DNA of 64,000 nt, taken from assembly GCA_963793675.1 (NCBI GenBank), contig CAWCBA010000002.1, positions 930,001 through 994,000 on the forward strand. Direction: 5' to 3'. The position numbers and the translations under genes are program-made. Shown in pieces: positions 8,845 through 18,416 of the stretch. The notes beneath the pieces were generated by a model. That model was not told the origin of the DNA. It was given only the letters and a program-made list of their open reading frames with translations, and ran no database searches. The stretch comes from RPQJ01 sp963793675. Its GTDB lineage: Bacteria > Pseudomonadota > Gammaproteobacteria > Steroidobacterales > Steroidobacteraceae. The stretch's first letter is position 1. The number at the start of each line of letters is the position of its first letter.

Positions 8845-10605
8845 ATGCTGAGATCGATCTGGACAGCGGCCGCAGTGGCGGTCATGGCGCTCAATGCGAC
8901 CGCGCAGGCTGCGGAACCTGCCTGGATCACCGACAGCAACGCCAACGCGCAGCCGATGCTGGAACTGCTCGCCCGGTACGCCCCGGAGGCCGCCGCCGAT
9001 CTTGGCGTCGACGGGCACGACGCGGAAATTCGCGACCTCAGGCCGAACGTCGACCAGCGCTTCGAAGCGGATTCGCGCAACGTTGGCGCGCAACTCGCGG
9101 CGAAACTCCCGACCACTACGGACCCCCGGGTCAAGCAGGACCTGCAGATCCTCATCGCCGCGGAACGCGACCAGCGTGCTTCGAGTGAACTCACCCGCAG
9201 GCTGATGCTGCCGTACTTCGATGTGCCGAACATGCTGTTCGGCAGCTTCCAGGCACTCCTCGACCCGCGGGTCGACCGCGTTCGTTACCCGGCCGCGCTC
9301 GAGCGCCTGCGCAAATACACCGGACGCGAGCCCGGCTACGAACCGATCACGAAGCTGGCGCAGGATCGATCGACCGAGCGGTTCGACGAGACGGGCCTGA
9401 CCGGCCCGTGGACGGCCGAAGTCGAGCAGAACCTGGGTAACTCACAACGCTACCTGAAGGGCATCCGCGACCTGTTCGTGAAGAGCGGGCTCAAGGGTTA
9501 CGAGAAGGACCTCAAGACGCTCGAAAGCCAGGTGACCGACTATGACGCCTGGCTGCGCAAGGAGATCCTCCCTCGCGCGCGCAAGACGAACCTGCTGCCG
9601 CCCGAGATTTACGCGGACAATCTGAAGAACGTGGGCGTCAAGATGGAGCCACAGGCGCTCATCGATCGCGCCGTCGTTGGGTTCGTGCAGACACGCGACG
9701 AGATGCAGTCGCTCGCCCGGATCATCGCGAAGGATCGTGGGCTTGCGTCGTCCGATTACAAGGACGTGATGCGCGAACTGAAGAAGCAGTCGATCTCGAA
9801 CGACCAGCTGCTGCCGACCTACAACGCGCGCCTCGCCGCCATCGAGGACATCGTGCGTCGCGAGCGTCTCATCACGCTGCCGGATCGCAAGGCGGTGATC
9901 CGCCTCGCCACCGAGGCGGAATCGGCGGCGCAACCGGCCCCGCACCTGAGCCCGCCGCGCCTGATCGGCAACACCGGCGAGCCCGCCGAGTTCATCCTGC
10001 CGCTCGAGAACCCGAACTCGGCGCCGGGCTCGAAAATGGACGACTTCAAGTTCGACGCGATCACGTGGACCCTGACAGCGCACGAAGCGCGGCCGGGTCA
10101 CGAGCTGCAGTTCGCCAAGATGACGGAAGCCGGCGTGTCGATCCCGCGTGCCGTGTTCGCGTTCAACAGCGCGAACGTCGAAGGCTGGGCGCTGTATGCC
10201 GAATCGTTCCTCAAGCCCTACCTGCCGCTCGAGGGCCAGATGGGCTCGCTGCAGATGCGCCTGATGCGCGCCGCGCGTGCCTTCCTCGACCCTATGGTCA
10301 ACCTCGGCCAGATCACGCCGGACGCCGCGAAGACGTTTCTGATGAAAGAAGTGCTGCTCTCCGAGCCGATGGCCAGGCAGGAGGCGGATCGCTACAGCTT
10401 CCTGGCGCCGGGCCAGGCGACGTCGTACTTCTACGGCTACGAAAAGCAGCTCGGCATCCGTGCGCGCGCGGAATTGCAGCTCGGCGACAAGTTCGACGTG
10501 CAGTCATACCACGACTTCGTGATCAGCCAGGGCCTGGTGCCGCCCGAGTTGCTCGAGCAGGCCGTGATGGAACAGTACGTGCCCTCGCGCAAGGCGGCGC
10601 ACTGA
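8845..10605 (+). CDS. Exported DUF885 family putative metallopeptidase
   Basis: A 586-residue protein with a Sec signal peptide (MLRSIWTAAAVAVMALNATA, cleavage around AQA). It matches the DUF885 family over its full length. The conserved block HEARPGHELQ (about residues 413-422) resembles an HExxH-type zinc site. The segment NVEGWALYAESFLKPY supplies a downstream glutamate in the E-G-W-A-L-Y-x-E pattern typical of the family. ATG 8845 is chosen because it opens the signal peptide, with GGGGGA about 8 nt upstream. The frame remains open to 8467 but without protein character. A periplasmic or extracellular peptidase is likely; the substrate is unknown. Confidence 0.8.
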   Translation: MLRSIWTAAAVAVMALNATAQAAEPAWITDSNANAQPMLELLARYAPEAAADLGVDGHDAEIRDLRPNVDQRFEADSRNVGAQLAAKLPTTTDPRVKQDLQILIAAERDQRASSELTRRLMLPYFDVPNMLFGSFQALLDPRVDRVRYPAALERLRKYTGREPGYEPITKLAQDRSTERFDETGLTGPWTAEVEQNLGNSQRYLKGIRDLFVKSGLKGYEKDLKTLESQVTDYDAWLRKEILPRARKTNLLPPEIYADNLKNVGVKMEPQALIDRAVVGFVQTRDEMQSLARIIAKDRGLASSDYKDVMRELKKQSISNDQLLPTYNARLAAIEDIVRRERLITLPDRKAVIRLATEAESAAQPAPHLSPPRLIGNTGEPAEFILPLENPNSAPGSKMDDFKFDAITWTLTAHEARPGHELQFAKMTEAGVSIPRAVFAFNSANVEGWALYAESFLKPYLPLEGQMGSLQMRLMRAARAFLDPMVNLGQITPDAAKTFLMKEVLLSEPMARQEADRYSFLAPGQATSYFYGYEKQLGIRARAELQLGDKFDVQSYHDFVISQGLVPPELLEQAVMEQYVPSRKAAH

Positions 10606-10948
10606 AGCGGCACTCACCCGCCAATGGCACGCCATCGGGTACGTGCGACCCCGGGTGGACGGTCGGCGCGGTCACATCGCAGGGCCGACTGCCGATGATT
10701 CGCAGCCGGCAGTCTCCATGGCTCTGTCACCAAGTCGTGTTGATGGAGCTCGTTCTGATTCGTCCCGTACGCCGAAAGCAGACGTCGAAGGGGGAAGAAC
10801 GACCCATAGCGGCAGTTCGCTCAGGCGGCCATTCGAGCAACCCGGAGCGACTAGCGGCGCTTCTCACCTTCGAGAATGGAGCGTTCGAGCCAAAGACTGC
10901 ACGAAGGTCCGCAAAGCGCGACACGACACTTCATTGAACGGCGCTTGC
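10606..10948. other. Intergenic region with no recognisable gene
   Basis: 343 bp between the stop of the DUF885 gene and the stop of the convergent TIR/TPR gene. Short open frames on both strands have no family likeness. It contains paired words such as GCCGAAAGCAGACGTC (about 10771) and ACCCATAGCGGCAGTTCGC (about 10802), which look like a dispersed intergenic element rather than coding sequence. No terminator hairpin with a T-tract was identified. Confidence 0.35.
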
Positions 10949-12742
10949 TCAGGGCGTGAGTTTCCCAGCAGCGAGGCGGCGGGCACCGCGTGCCATCAGT
11001 GCGACGAAGCGGGGATGCGCTCGAATCGGATCGAGGCTGTTGTCCTGCCGCATCCACAACAACCAGCCTTCACTGACCCGGTCGATCCACGGCTCGATCA
11101 GATCCACCGCGGTGTCAGCGTCCTCCAGCTTCGACATGGCGCATGCGAGGTTGTAATGCAGCCGCGCGTTGCCAGGATCGAACAGGAGCGCCCGCCGGGT
11201 CCAGTCGCGCGCGCGCTCGGCCTGTCCCAGTCCGGCGAGCGAGGTCACCAGGAACCCGAGTGCCCCGCTGTGGTCGGGCTCGTCCGCGAGGATCTTCTCG
11301 CAGCGTGCAAGAGAGCGTCGCTCAGCGGCCGCAGTCGCGTCGCTTTCGCCCAGCGCCTCGTAGGCCTGCGACACCATCCCGGCCGGCCAGTAGGCGTCCG
11401 GGTCGAGTTCGATGGCGCGCTCCAGGTGCACGATCGCCTGCTCGTATTCACGCCGTCCGATGGCCACGGCTCCGGCGATGACGCGGGCGTCATAACAATC
11501 CGGATCGAGCGTCAGCGCGGTCGCGAGCACGTCGTCGACAGGCTCCTGGTCCAGCAGGCCGCGCACCATGCTTCGGCGAGCGCGGCGTGCCCTTCCGCGA
11601 CCGCGGGATCAGCCGCAATGGCCCGCTCGGCTGACGCTCGCGCGCTGGCGATGGAATAGCCTTCGACGCCGCGCTGGCTCAGTTCCGCCTCCGCGAGCGA
11701 CATCAGCGCCCAGCCTTGGGCGAAACCCGGATCCAGTTCGACGACGCGGCGGCAGATACGCAGGATGACCGGCTTGAGCCGTTCGCTGCCCTTGCGTTGG
11801 AAGCCGCGGGCCATCAGGAAGAGCTCGTACGCTTCCGAGCTGGTCGTGGACGCGCTGCTCGATCGCCGCCTTTTCCGCTGGCAGGAGCTTGAGCTTGCAG
11901 CGCCGCGACGATGGCCTTCGAGATTTCGTCCTGGATCGCGAAGATGTCGTCGAGCGTGCGGTCGTAGCGCTCGGCCCAGACCTGCGTGTCGGTCGCCGCT
12001 TCCAGCAATTGCGCCGTGATCCGGACGCGATTGCCGGACTTGCGGACGCTGCCTTCCAGCACGTGGGTGACTTTCAGCGCCCGCGCGATCTGCGCCGGCG
12101 CGACGGTCTTGCCCTTGTACGAGAACGCGGAGTTGCGCGAAGCCACCGACAAGCGCGGAGACGCGCCCGAGATCGGTGATGATGTCCTCGGTGACGCCGT
12201 CGCTGAAGTACTCCTGCTCCGGGTCGCCGCTCATGTTCACGAACGGCAGGATGACGACGCCCGGGCCGGCGTGGGCGGTGCTGCGGCGGGGACTCGACGT
12301 CGCCGCCGGACGCGATCGCGGCACCGGACTGGAGGATGCGCGGTGCGGTCTGGACCTCGATCAACCGCGCACGTCGGCAACGAGGCCCTGCCAGGCCTTG
12401 TCGTCGGGATCGCCGCGCCAGCGCGAAAGGTCCGCGGTGTGTGTCAGCTCGAAAATGATCGGCCGCTGGCACGCCTCGATCGTCACCGGCACGAGCGTGC
12501 GATTTCGGTCCGCCTGCGTCGCCTCGGCCCGAACCCAGCGAGAATTAACGGAATGCGCCGACCAGAGCACGACGACGGCCTTGGCCTCACGCAGCGCACG
12601 CTCGATGCTTTCGTCGAACGCTTCGCCGGATCGCAGCGCATCGTCCCACCAGACCGTGAGGCCGGCCGACTGGAACGCATCGGCAAAGCGACGTGCGATC
12701 GTCGGCGTCGTCGCGCGCGTAGGAGATGAAGACGTCGGCCAT
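10949..12742 (-). pseudogene. TIR domain / TolB-like / TPR protein gene, multiply frameshifted
   Basis: Pieces of one roughly 600-residue protein lie in order but in different frames. The start is MADVFISYARDD (ATG 12742). The TIR remainder, with GLTVWWDD and SRWVRAEATQA, runs to about 12363. A TolB/FlgO-like block follows: VILPFVNMSGDPEQEYFSD, then HVLEGSVRKSGNRVRITAQL. TPRs continue to TGA 10949. Frame changes fall near 12700, 12365, 12295, 12160, 11880 and 11570. Intact relatives combine a TIR domain with a TolB-like domain and TPRs and are usually viewed as signalling proteins. Six breaks in 1.8 kb make this either a decaying gene or the worst-sequenced stretch of the window. Confidence 0.72.
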
Positions 12743-12893
12743 GTGCACCTTTGGAAGGGGTCTTGAGCGACCTGACCAGCGAAGTCTACCGGGCCCGACG
12801 GCAGTCCGCTCTTGGCCGAATCCCGTCCTGGACGAAGGTCTGCTTTTTGCCCGATCACGCCGCACGGGCCAACACGAGCTAGTGAACAGAGCC

Positions 12894-12925
12894 AAGAGAA
12901 AGGCCCCTTGCGGGGCCTTTCTCTT
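12894..12925 (-). terminator. Strong 14-bp terminator hairpin downstream of hppA
   Basis: A perfect inverted repeat: AAGAGAAAGGCCCC at 12894-12907, a 4-nt loop, and the exact complement at 12912-12925. It lies about 50 nt beyond the hppA stop on the minus strand and ends in a TTTCTCTT run, as expected of an intrinsic terminator. A second, weaker GC-rich hairpin (about 12943-12964) sits between it and the hppA stop. Confidence 0.75.
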
Positions 12926-12973
12926 GAGTGGTGAGAACCCTCTCTCCCGCTGAAGCAGGAGAGGTGCGGATCA

Positions 12974-15016
12974 TTACAGCAGCGGCACCAGCAGCAGCGC
13001 CACGATGTTGATGATCTTGATCAGCGGGTTGATGGCCGGGCCGGCGGTGTCCTTGTACGGATCGCCGACGGTGTCACCGGTGACGGCCGCCTTGTGCGTC
13101 TCGGAACCCTTGCCGCCGAAGTTGCCTTCCTCGACGTACTTCTTCGCGTTGTCCCAGGCGCCGCCGCCCGTGCACATCGAGATGGCGACGAAGAGGCCCG
13201 TGACGATCGTGCCGATCAGCACGCCGCCCAGCGCGCGGATACCCGCGCCCGGACCGAGCAGCAGGTTCATGCCGAAGCCGACGATCACCGGCACCAGGAT
13301 CGGCAGCAGCGACGGCACGATCATTTCCTTGATCGCGGCCTTGGTCAGCATGTCCACCGCGCGCGAATAATCGGGCTTCGCGGTGCCGGCCATGATGCCC
13401 GGGATCTCCTTGAACTGGCGGCGCACTTCCACGACCACCGAGCCCGCGGCACGACCCACGGCTTCCATCGCCATGGCGCCGAACAGGTAAGGCACCAGGC
13501 CGCCGATGAACAGGCCGATGATCACGGCCGGATCGGACAGCGAGAAGATTTCCAGCTTGCCGGCGATCTGCAGGTTGTTGGTGTAGTCGGCGAAGAGCAC
13601 CAGCGCCGCGAGACCGGCGGAGCCGATCGCGTAACCCTTGGTGACGGCCTTGGTGGTGTTGCCGACCGCGTCGAGCGCGTCGGTGACCTTGCGCACTTCC
13701 TTCGGCAGGCCCGCCATCTCGGCGATGCCGCCACCGTTGTCGGTGATCGGGCCGTAGGCGTCGAGCGCGACGATCACGCCCGTCATCGACAGCATGGCCG
13801 TCGCCGCGATCGCAATGCCGTACAGGCCGGCGAGCGAGTAGGCGCCCCAGATGGCCAGGCAGATCGCGAGCACCGGGAACGCCGTCGACTTCATCGACAC
13901 GGCGAGGCCGGCGATCACGTTGGTGCCGTGACCGGTCTGCGAAGCCGCCGCCACGTACCGTACCGGGGCGTATTCCGTGGCCGTGTAGTACTCGGTGATC
14001 ACGATCATCGCGCCCGTCAGCACGAGGCCGATCAGCGCGCAGCCGAACAGCGCCATGGCCGCGTCGCCCATCATGCTGGTCGTGACGAAGTAGAACGCGA
14101 CGGCGGCGATCACGCCCGACACGATCAGGCCGCGATAGAGCGCGTTCATGATCTTGCCGCCTTCGCGCGCCTTGACGAAGAAGGTGCCGACGATCGAGGC
14201 GACGATCGAGACGGCGCCGAGCACGAGCGGATACAGGACGGCATTCGCGCCGAGCGTGGCCTGTCATCGTCAGGCCGGCGAGCAGCATGGTAGCTACCAC
14301 GGTCACGGCGTAGGTCTCGAACAGGTCGGCCGCCATGCCGGCGCAGTCGCCGACGTTGTCACCGACGTTGTCGGCGATCACCGCGGGGTTGCGCGGGTCG
14401 TCTTCCGGGATGCCGGCTTCGACCTTGCCCACGAGGTCGGCGCCGACGTCGGCGCCCTTGGTGAAGATGCCGCCGCCGAGACGCGCGAAGATCGAGATCA
14501 GCGAACCGCCGAAGGCGAGGCCGACCAGCGAGTGCAGCGACTTGTCCACGTCGCCGCCGGTGACGCTGAGCATCACCCAGTAGTAAGCAGCGACGCCGAT
14601 CAGGCCGAGGCCGACCACGAGCATGCCGGTGATGGCGCCGCCGCGGAACGCGACCTGCAAGGCGGGGTTGAGTCCGACGCTGGCCGCCTGGGCCGTGCGC
14701 ACGTTGGCGCGCACCGAGACGTTCATGCCGATGTAGCCGGCGAGACCGGAAAGGATCGCGCCGACGGCGAAGCCACCCGCCGTGCCCCAGCAAGCGTGAA
14801 GCCGATCACCAGGAACAGCACGACGCCGACGATGCCGATCGTCGAGTACTGGCGGTTCAGGTAGGCGTTGGCGCCCTGCTGAATGGCGGCAGCGATTTCC
14901 TGCATGCGGGCGTTGCCTGCAGGCTGGGCGACGATCCAGCGCACGGACAGGATGCCGTAAAGAATTGCGGCCACGCCGGCGCCGATCGCGAGCAGCAGCG
15001 CGAAGTCAGTAGTCAT
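12974..15016 (-). CDS. hppA: Membrane proton-translocating pyrophosphatase, K+-independent type (two frameshifts)
   Basis: Hydrolyses PPi in the inner membrane while pumping protons. The reconstructed protein is about 680 residues, the normal length, with about 16 membrane segments. Landmarks include the DNVGDNVGDCAGMAADLFETY substrate-site region and GNTTKAVTKGYAIGSAG. The lysine after GNTT marks the K+-independent class; K+-dependent enzymes have alanine there. ATG 15016 follows GGGAGG. The frame breaks twice: about one base is missing near 14785 and one is extra near 14265, which restores the original phase. Intact membrane segments on both sides suggest sequencing error. It lies 109 nt downstream of the PPi-dependent phosphofructokinase on the same strand. 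Confidence 0.88.
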
Positions 15017-15125
15017 GCTCAACCTCCCAAACGGGTCTTCACTCGTAAACCTGGCGGGGTGGCGCGGGTGCCGAGTTCTACGACTCGATCCAGGCCCCGG
15101 TCAGCCCCGGAAAAAAGGCGCGGGA

Positions 15126-16400
15126 CTATACCACAAAGGCGTTTTTGAGCTTCTTTTTCACGGGTTTGTTCTTCAGCACCACGTACTTGGGCAGGCCGCC
15201 CTCGTACGGCGGGTAGTCCTCGCCCTGGATCAGCGGCGCGAGGTACTTGCGGCCCTTGGCCGTGATCTGGAAGCCATCCGGGGTGATGTAGTCGCGGGGC
15301 AGCATCTTCTCGACGTTGGCCACCTGGTCGAGGCTCGCCATGCCGATCTTCCAGCGGTAGGGCCGGTTCGAGGTGCGCACGATGGTCGGCATCACCGAGT
15401 TGTGGCCTTTCAGGGCGTACTCGACCGCCGCCTTGCCGACCGCGTAGGCCTGCTCGACGTCGACCCTGGAGGCGATGTGCCGCGCCGCGCGCTGCAGGTA
15501 GTCCGCGACGGCCCAGTGGTACTTGTAGCCGAGCTTGTCCTTCACCAGCTGCGCCACGACCGGGCCCACGCCGCCCAGCTGCGCGTGGCCGAAGGCGTCG
15601 CGCGTGCCCGCGTCGGCCAGGAACTTGCCGTCCTTGTTGCGGACGCCTTCGGAGACCACGATCGCGCAGTAGCCGTACTTCTTCACGCACTCTTCGGTGC
15701 GTGCGAGGAAGGCCGCTTCGTCGAACGCGATTTCGGGGAACAGGATGATGTGCGGAGCGTCGCCGGCTTTCTGCGACGCGAGGCCGCCGGCGGCTGCGAT
15801 CCAGCCCGCGTGGCGTCCCATCACTTCCAGCACGAACACCTTGGTCGACGTGCGGGCCATCGAGGCGACGTCGAATCCTGCTTCGCGGATCGAAACTGCA
15901 ACGTACTTGGCCACCGAGCCGAAGCCGGGGCAGCAGTCCGTGATCGGCAGGTCGTTGTCGACCGTCTTCGGCACGTGAATGGCCTGCAGCGGATACCCCA
16001 TCTTCTCGGCCAGCATGGAAACCTTGAAGCAGGTGTCGGCCGAATCACCGCCGCCGTTGTAGAAGAAGTAGCCGATGTCGTGCGCCTTGAAGACTTCGAG
16101 CAGCCGTTCGTACTGGGCGGGGTTGTCCTCGTACTTCTTGAGCTTGTAGCGCGCCGATCCGAAGGCGCCCGCAGGCGTGTGGCGCAGCGCGCGGATGTCG
16201 GCGGTGCTTTCCCTGCTGGTGTCGATGAGGTCCTCGGTCAGCGCGCCGAGAATGCCGTTGCGACCCGCGTAGAGCTTGCCGATCTTGCGCGGGTGCCTGC
16301 GGGCCGTCTCGATGACGCCGCAGGCGGATGCGTTGATGACGGCGGTGACACCGCCGGACTGGGCGTAGAAGGCGTTGCGCGGACCTGTCGGCTGCTTCAT
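15126..16400 (-). CDS. pfp: Pyrophosphate-dependent 6-phosphofructokinase
   Basis: A 424-residue cytoplasmic enzyme interconverting fructose 6-phosphate and fructose 1,6-bisphosphate with PPi. Phosphate-donor specificity can be read directly. The motif YNGGGDSADT has Asp where ATP enzymes have Gly, and PKTVDNDLP has Lys where ATP enzymes have Gly; both are PPi-type markers. MGRHAGW completes the sugar-phosphate site. ATG 16400 follows GGGAGC. It is probably co-transcribed with hppA, so PPi use and PPi-driven proton pumping are genetically coupled, as reported for some methanotrophs. No ATP-dependent phosphofructokinase is present in the window. Confidence 0.92.
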   Translation of the reverse strand: MKQPTGPRNAFYAQSGGVTAVINASACGVIETARRHPRKIGKLYAGRNGILGALTEDLIDTSRESTADIRALRHTPAGAFGSARYKLKKYEDNPAQYERLLEVFKAHDIGYFFYNGGGDSADTCFKVSMLAEKMGYPLQAIHVPKTVDNDLPITDCCPGFGSVAKYVAVSIREAGFDVASMARTSTKVFVLEVMGRHAGWIAAAGGLASQKAGDAPHIILFPEIAFDEAAFLARTEECVKKYGYCAIVVSEGVRNKDGKFLADAGTRDAFGHAQLGGVGPVVAQLVKDKLGYKYHWAVADYLQRAARHIASRVDVEQAYAVGKAAVEYALKGHNSVMPTIVRTSNRPYRWKIGMASLDQVANVEKMLPRDYITPDGFQITAKGRKYLAPLIQGEDYPPYEGGLPKYVVLKNKPVKKKLKNAFVV

Positions 16401-16418
16401 CGGTGCTCCCGAAAATAT

Positions 16419-16434
16419 GTCCACAATCGTGGAC
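16419..16434 (-). promoter_or_regulatory. Possible operator: 6-4-6 inverted repeat before pfp
   Basis: GTCCAC at 16419-16424 and its exact complement at 16429-16434, separated by AATC, lie 18 nt before the pfp start codon in the 196-bp divergent pfp/adk spacer. The position would overlap the promoter or leader. No regulator is assigned, and the repeat is short enough to arise by chance. Confidence 0.3.
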
Positions 16435-16596
16435 TTACGTGCTTTTGCCAGCCCAGAAGGATAACCCGGCCGGGCGCCGGCTTCTCGTGTTTTGCAGGCC
16501 GGGTCGTGCGCGCCTGCGGAAGCTCCTTCTGGTCCGGACGGGGCATTTTCGGTAACGTGCGCGCCTCCTGAAACCGACCCCCAACGGCCCCGCATC

Positions 16597-17256
16597 ATGA
16601 GACTCGTACTTCTAGGCGCACCCGGCTCCGGCAAGGGCACTCAGGCCCAGCGCCTGCGTGACCAGAAGGGCATCCCCCAGGTTTCGTCCGGCGACCTGCT
16701 CCGCGACGCCGTGTCGCGCGGCACCGAACTCGGCAAGCGCGCCAAGGCCGCGATGGACGCGGGCGAACTGGTCACCGACGACGTCGTCCTCGGCCTGATC
16801 CGCGAGCGACTCGGCCGTCCGGACGCCGCCAAGGGCTTCATCCTCGATGGCTATCCGCGCAACGTCGCGCAGGCAGGCGCGCTCCACCGGCTGCTGGAAG
16901 AACTCGGCCAGCCGATCGACGCGGTCGTGCTGATGCAGGTCGATGAAAAAGCGCTGGTAATGCGCCTGACCGGACGTCGTACCTGCCCGGACTGCGGCAA
17001 GGTGTTCAACGTGTATTCCTCGCCGTCGGGCAAGGGCGAGCGCTGCGACAACCCGGACCACGGTGCCGAGCCGCCACTGCTCAAGCAGCGCGACGACGAC
17101 AAGGAAGACGTCATTGCGAATCGGCTGAAGGTCTACAACGCGCAGACCGCGCCGTTGATCGAGCACTATCAGAGTCGCGGGTTGCTGCGGGTCGTCAACG
17201 CCGACCAGCCGGTCGAACGCGTCTATGCCGAGTTCCTGAAGGTCACCGGCGCCTGA
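16597..17256 (+). CDS. adk: Adenylate kinase
   Basis: A 219-residue enzyme for the reaction AMP + ATP = 2 ADP. The P-loop is GAPGSGKGTQ at residues 7-16, followed by the AMP-binding SSGDLLR and DGYPRN segments. The long-form LID (about residues 126-160) starts RRTCPDCGKVFN and carries a third cysteine at GERCDNPDH, so the LID probably binds zinc with a C-x2-C plus C/D-type set rather than the hydrogen-bonded network of the E. coli enzyme. ATG 16597 is chosen over the longer open frame because it opens the canonical MRLVLLGAPGSGKG. Confidence 0.95.
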   Translation: MRLVLLGAPGSGKGTQAQRLRDQKGIPQVSSGDLLRDAVSRGTELGKRAKAAMDAGELVTDDVVLGLIRERLGRPDAAKGFILDGYPRNVAQAGALHRLLEELGQPIDAVVLMQVDEKALVMRLTGRRTCPDCGKVFNVYSSPSGKGERCDNPDHGAEPPLLKQRDDDKEDVIANRLKVYNAQTAPLIEHYQSRGLLRVVNADQPVERVYAEFLKVTGA

Positions 17257-17258
17257 AC

Positions 17259-18362
17259 CTAGGCGAGCGCTGCCAGCAGCTTCTCGCCCACGACGTCCCT
17301 GCGCCAGCCGCGCATGAGCGGACTGTCGCCTGGCGCGCCGGAGCCAAACGCGATCGCCTCGATGTCCTTGCGTGTCGCGAGCACCTCGGCGCTCACTTCC
17401 AGTTCCGCAGCCACATCACGCACGACCTGCAGCAGGCGGGTCGCGAGCGCCATCTGCGCGGGCTCGGGGCGCTTTGGCGCGGAGAGCGGAACACCTGATT
17501 CGTCGGCGCGCGCGGCCCGCAGCAACTCCAGCAATTCATCCCCGCGCTTGCGGATCACGCCGGGCGGCAACGTCGGGACGGACTCCAGCGCCGCGATCGA
17601 AACCGGGTCGCGGGTGGCCAGCGCATAGAGCGCTTCGTCCGCCAGGATCCAGCCGCGCGGCTTGTCCGATTCGATGGCGCGCCGTTCGCGCCAGTCCGCC
17701 AGTGCACGCGCCGCCGACTGCTCTGCCGGCCGCAGCCGGTTCAGTCCCTTGAGCCGGCGCCAGGCCAGTGCCGGGTCGGTGCGGTACAGCGCAGGATTTT
17801 CGTACGCAGCCGCTTCTTCGGTGACCCACTCGGCACGGCCTTTCGCGACCAGGGCGACCTGCAGGTCGGTATGCAGCGTCAGGAGGTGTCGCACGTCATC
17901 GGCGGCGTACGCGATCTGCGCGGGCGTGAGCGGCCTGCGCGACCAGTCGGTACGTGTCTGGCCCTTGTCGATCGAAGCCCCAAGCTGCCGGGCGACGAGC
18001 TCCGCGTAGCCGACCTGCGGCGGGAATCCCAGCAATGCGGCAGCGACCTGGGTGTCGAACAGGGGGCCGGGTACGGCGCCGCCCGACTGCAGCAGCACTT
18101 CCAGGTCCTGCCGCGCGGCATGCAGGATCTTCAGCCTCGAGCGATCCTGCAACAGCTGGTGCAGCGGTGCGAGATCCAGCCCGACGAGCGGGTCGATCAG
18201 GTAGCAATCGGATTCCGTGGCGATCTGCACCAGGCAGAGTTGCGCGTGGTAGGTCCGCTCGCGCATGAACTCGGTGTCGAGGGCGAGCCGGTCCGAACTG
18301 TGCAGCCGGAACAGGGCGGCCTCGAGTTCACCGTAGTCATGGATCAGCCTCGCTTCGCGCAT
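17259..18362 (-). CDS. rnd: Ribonuclease D
   Basis: A 367-residue 3'-5' exoribonuclease that trims tRNA and other stable RNA 3' ends. The DEDD motifs are visible: LALDTEFMRE (Exo I), TQVAAALLGF (Exo II) and YAADDVRHLLTLH (Exo III, Y-x3-D). The C-terminal half holds HRDC-type helices (ALADWRERRAIESDKPRGWI). ATG 18362 begins MREARLIHDY; GTG 18374, four codons upstream, is an equally usable start. It converges tail-to-tail with adk, leaving only 2 nt between stops. Confidence 0.9.
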   Translation of the reverse strand: MREARLIHDYGELEAALFRLHSSDRLALDTEFMRERTYHAQLCLVQIATESDCYLIDPLVGLDLAPLHQLLQDRSRLKILHAARQDLEVLLQSGGAVPGPLFDTQVAAALLGFPPQVGYAELVARQLGASIDKGQTRTDWSRRPLTPAQIAYAADDVRHLLTLHTDLQVALVAKGRAEWVTEEAAAYENPALYRTDPALAWRRLKGLNRLRPAEQSAARALADWRERRAIESDKPRGWILADEALYALATRDPVSIAALESVPTLPPGVIRKRGDELLELLRAARADESGVPLSAPKRPEPAQMALATRLLQVVRDVAAELEVSAEVLATRKDIEAIAFGSGAPGDSPLMRGWRRDVVGEKLLAALA

Positions 18363-18381
18363 CGGGTCGGTCACCTGCGTG

Positions 18382-18387
18382 TAGAAT
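18382..18387 (+). promoter_or_regulatory. Candidate -10 box (TAGAAT)
   Basis: TAGAAT followed by CGCC, 29 nt before the GTG of the small membrane protein gene. It shares its downstream CG context with other candidate -10 boxes in this window (20338, 21045). No clear -35 was found. Confidence 0.35.
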
Positions 18388-18416
18388 CGCCGCTCCTCAG
18401 GCCGCCGCTTCGAATC

